Origin: Acidobacteriaceae bacterium | Lineage (GTDB): Bacteria > Acidobacteriota > Terriglobia > Terriglobales > Acidobacteriaceae | NCBI GenBank assembly: GCA_003135495.1 | Contig: PLBX01000432.1 | Span: 1-8,050 of the forward strand | Direction of reading: 5' to 3' | Length of the DNA: 8,050 bases | Shown: positions 6,776 to 8,050 of the stretch, one piece after another | How the letters are laid out: each line of letters starts with the position of its first letter | How positions within the stretch are numbered: position 1 is the stretch's first letter | Notes under the pieces: generated by a model | Told to the model about the DNA's origin: nothing | What the model saw: only the letters and a program-made list of their open reading frames with translations | Database searches by the model: none | Position numbers and translations under genes: made by a program

Positions 6776-6802
6776 AGTATGCGAGGCAGCAGCATCAAGT
6801 TC

Positions 6803-7723
6803 ATGAGTTCACCCCGCAGAGCGCCTCTACATAGGCCGCTGCTTGTACTGTTTTTTTGCTTGGTATTCTTATCGGCGACCGCTGTTCTCGCCCAGCCATC
6901 CTCCGGTCCGCCTCCGCCCACGATTGTCTTCATGACCGATTTCGGAATCCTCGACGACTCGGTGGCGCTCTGCAAGGGAGTCATGTACGGCATCGCTCCC
7001 AATCTCCGCATCGTCGACCTCACCCATCAAGTAAACGCATTTTCGATTCGAGACGGCGCCCTCTTTCTATTCGGCGCCAGTCCCTACTTCCCTTCCGGAA
7101 CCGTATTTGTGTCCGTCGTCGATCCCGGCGTCGGCAGTTCGCGCAAGGCAGTCGTAGTGAAATCAAAGCGCGGCCAATTTTTCGTGCTGCCCGATAACGG
7201 CCTGATGACCATGGTCGAGGATCGCGACGGTATCGAAAGCATCCGTGAAATCACCAACCCTGACTGGATGGTGGGCTCCAAGATTTCCTCCACCTTCCAC
7301 GGACGCGATATTTTTTCTCCCGTCGGCGCCCACATCGCGCGCGGCGACGACTGGACCAAAGTCGGCCCCGAAGTAGAGAAACTAGTCAGACTCGATCTGA
7401 AGCCCGCAGTCGTCGACGACAAAGGCCTGACCGGAGAAGTGATTGCCCTCGACGGTCCCTACGGCAATCTCATCACCAACATCAGCGCCGAAGATTTTCT
7501 GAAACTAGGCTATCAACAGGGCGATCGGCTGAAGGTCAAAATTGCCGCACATGAAATCGAGATGCCATTCGTGAGGACGTTCAGCGACGTCCCGCTGCAA
7601 CAGCCATTACTCTTCATCGACTCCCGCGGAAGAGCCAGCTTCGCAATCAACCAGGGAAGCTTCGCGGCCGTGTACGCCACAGACCCTCCGCAACCAGTCT
7701 TCATCCTCCGCAAAAAAAATTAA
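6803..7723 (+). CDS. S-adenosylmethionine hydroxide adenosyltransferase (DUF62 family), apparently exported
   Basis: DUF62 enzymes cleave SAM with water-derived hydroxide to adenosine and methionine; fluorinase and chlorinase are relatives. From ATG 6803 the protein has 306 residues. FMTDFG (43-48) holds the conserved early Asp46. VVDPGVGSSRKAV carries Asp107 and Arg114, and TFHGRD carries His166; together these match the Asp68-Arg75-His127 triad of the Pyrococcus horikoshii enzyme with the same Asp-Arg spacing, pointing to hydrolase rather than halogenase. LPDNGL and DGPYGNLITNI are further family motifs. Residues 1-30 look like a signal peptide: basic n-region (SSPRRAPLHRP), hydrophobic core 13-30, and a likely cleavage site AVLA/QP. 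This is odd, because SAM is cytoplasmic. The frame is open back to 6659; starts at 6659 or 6779 would add 48 or 8 residues unlike the family, and none has a well-spaced Shine-Dalgarno. The gene ends 66 bases before the convergent PNP gene. Confidence 0.87.
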   Translation: MSSPRRAPLHRPLLVLFFCLVFLSATAVLAQPSSGPPPPTIVFMTDFGILDDSVALCKGVMYGIAPNLRIVDLTHQVNAFSIRDGALFLFGASPYFPSGTVFVSVVDPGVGSSRKAVVVKSKRGQFFVLPDNGLMTMVEDRDGIESIREITNPDWMVGSKISSTFHGRDIFSPVGAHIARGDDWTKVGPEVEKLVRLDLKPAVVDDKGLTGEVIALDGPYGNLITNISAEDFLKLGYQQGDRLKVKIAAHEIEMPFVRTFSDVPLQQPLLFIDSRGRASFAINQGSFAAVYATDPPQPVFILRKKN

Positions 7724-7732
7724 CTCTCCGTA

Positions 7733-7754
7733 GAGACGCGGCTTGCCGCGTCTC
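7733..7754. terminator. Perfect hairpin between convergent genes (possible bidirectional terminator)
   Basis: GAGACGCGG (7733-7741) and CCGCGTCTC (7746-7754) form a 9-bp stem around CTTG, starting nine bases after the SAM hydrolase stop. No T-run follows on the plus strand; on the minus strand a run of eight T lies 13 bases beyond the stem (7719-7712), too far for a classical terminator. The GTAGAGACGCG...CGCGTCTC form also resembles dispersed repeats I recall in other genomes, so it may be a repeat element with or without terminator function. Confidence 0.45.
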
Positions 7755-7758
7755 AGCT

Positions 7759-7794
7759 CGTGTGGCGCGGACACTCCTGTCCGCAGCCCTTAGC
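7759..7794. repeat. GTGGCGC-leader hairpin repeat, copy 2
   Basis: Second copy of the 6033-6067 element. Here the stem is GCGGACA (7767-7773) with TGTCCGC (7778-7784) around CTCC. It lies five bases after the 7733-7754 hairpin, so the two fill almost the whole gap between the convergent genes. Its final TTAGC overlaps the end of the PNP gene and contains that gene's stop codon (7792-7790 on the minus strand). Confidence 0.8.
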
Positions 7795-8050
7795 CCGCTT
7801 CCCGCAACTCCCCCGCAATCCTCGGCAACACAGCTTTCAACAGCGCAATAAATTGTCCCGTAACTCTGCGCCCCACCTCCAGCACTTCGTTGTGATCCAG
7901 CGCCTTGTCAAGAATCCCAGCAGCCATGTTCGTCACGCACGAAATTGCCAGTACATCCATTCCCATATGCCGCGCCGCAATTGCTTCGGGCACCGTCGAC
8001 ATCCCCACCAGATCGGCGCCAATCGTGCGCAGATATCGAATCTCCGCCGG
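7790..8050 (-). CDS. punA: Purine nucleoside phosphorylase, C-terminal part (cut by window edge)
   Basis: Cleaves purine nucleosides with phosphate to free base and ribose-1-phosphate. The frame runs from the right edge to TAA 7792-7790; the visible 86 residues are about the last third of a family usually near 270-290 residues. [20 protein letters not shown] and [10 protein letters not shown] match the trimeric PNP family (human GMSTVPEVIVARH), with the Met of GMS equivalent to human Met219. VTNMAAGI keeps the Asn equivalent to human Asn243, which selects 6-oxopurines, so inosine and guanosine are the likely substrates; LDHNEVLE contains the equivalent of human His257. The product guanine would be the substrate of the guanine deaminase in this window. 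The GTG at 8008-8006 is an internal valine codon (GADLVGMS), not a start. The gene's stop lies within a dispersed hairpin repeat. Confidence 0.93.
   Translation of the reverse strand, partial: PAEIRYLRTIGADLVGMSTVPEAIAARHMGMDVLAISCVTNMAAGILDKALDHNEVLEVGRRVTGQFIALLKAVLPRIAGELREAG

Noticed and set aside
6803..7723. SAM-dependent fluorinase or chlorinase
   Set aside because: The Asp-Arg-His triad typical of the hydroxide adenosyltransferases is intact, so a hydrolase is the better reading.

Overview
The window looks like a moderately GC-rich bacterial chromosome, most likely an Acidobacteriota member of the Koribacter/Terriglobales type. That assignment is inference. It rests on the style of the proteins, on intergenic GC-rich hairpin repeats (GCGGACACTCCTGTCCGC-like and GACGGGCGTCCTCGCCCGTC-like) that I recall from acidobacterial genomes, and on a coiled-coil plus winged-helix protein of a kind I associate with that phylum. 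I see no transposase, integrase, CRISPR array, tRNA or rRNA.

Layout: 1-2265 (minus) holds allantoinase followed by the N-terminal two fifths or so of a molybdenum-containing xanthine dehydrogenase subunit, which runs off the left edge. A 307-bp spacer (2266-2572) separates this pair from a divergent guanine deaminase (2573-3064, plus). Next on the plus strand come a membrane fusion protein (3157-4542) and a MacB/LolD-type ABC ATPase (4539-5261), joined by a GTGA stop/start overlap but without the usual permease gene. A repeat-rich spacer leads to a convergent coiled-coil/winged-helix protein (5391-5900, minus). A PPOX-fold flavin or F420 oxidoreductase (6145-6546, minus) is divergent from a DUF62-type SAM hydroxide adenosyltransferase that appears to carry a signal peptide (6803-7723, plus). 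That gene converges, through two back-to-back hairpin repeats, on the C-terminal end of purine nucleoside phosphorylase (7790-8050, minus), which is cut by the right edge.

How the genes fit together: four genes belong to purine salvage and degradation. PNP releases guanine or hypoxanthine from nucleosides, guanine deaminase turns guanine into xanthine, xanthine dehydrogenase oxidises xanthine to urate, and allantoinase opens the allantoin ring later in the route. The urate-to-allantoin steps and the FAD and 2Fe-2S subunits of the dehydrogenase are not in view. The genes between them have no obvious purine role, although SAM hydrolysis by a DUF62 enzyme releases adenosine.

The points most worth a second look are the apparently exported SAM hydrolase, the permease-less MFP/ABC pair, the family of intergenic hairpins that share a GTGGCGC leader but have different, compensating stems, and the coiled-coil/winged-helix protein of unknown function.
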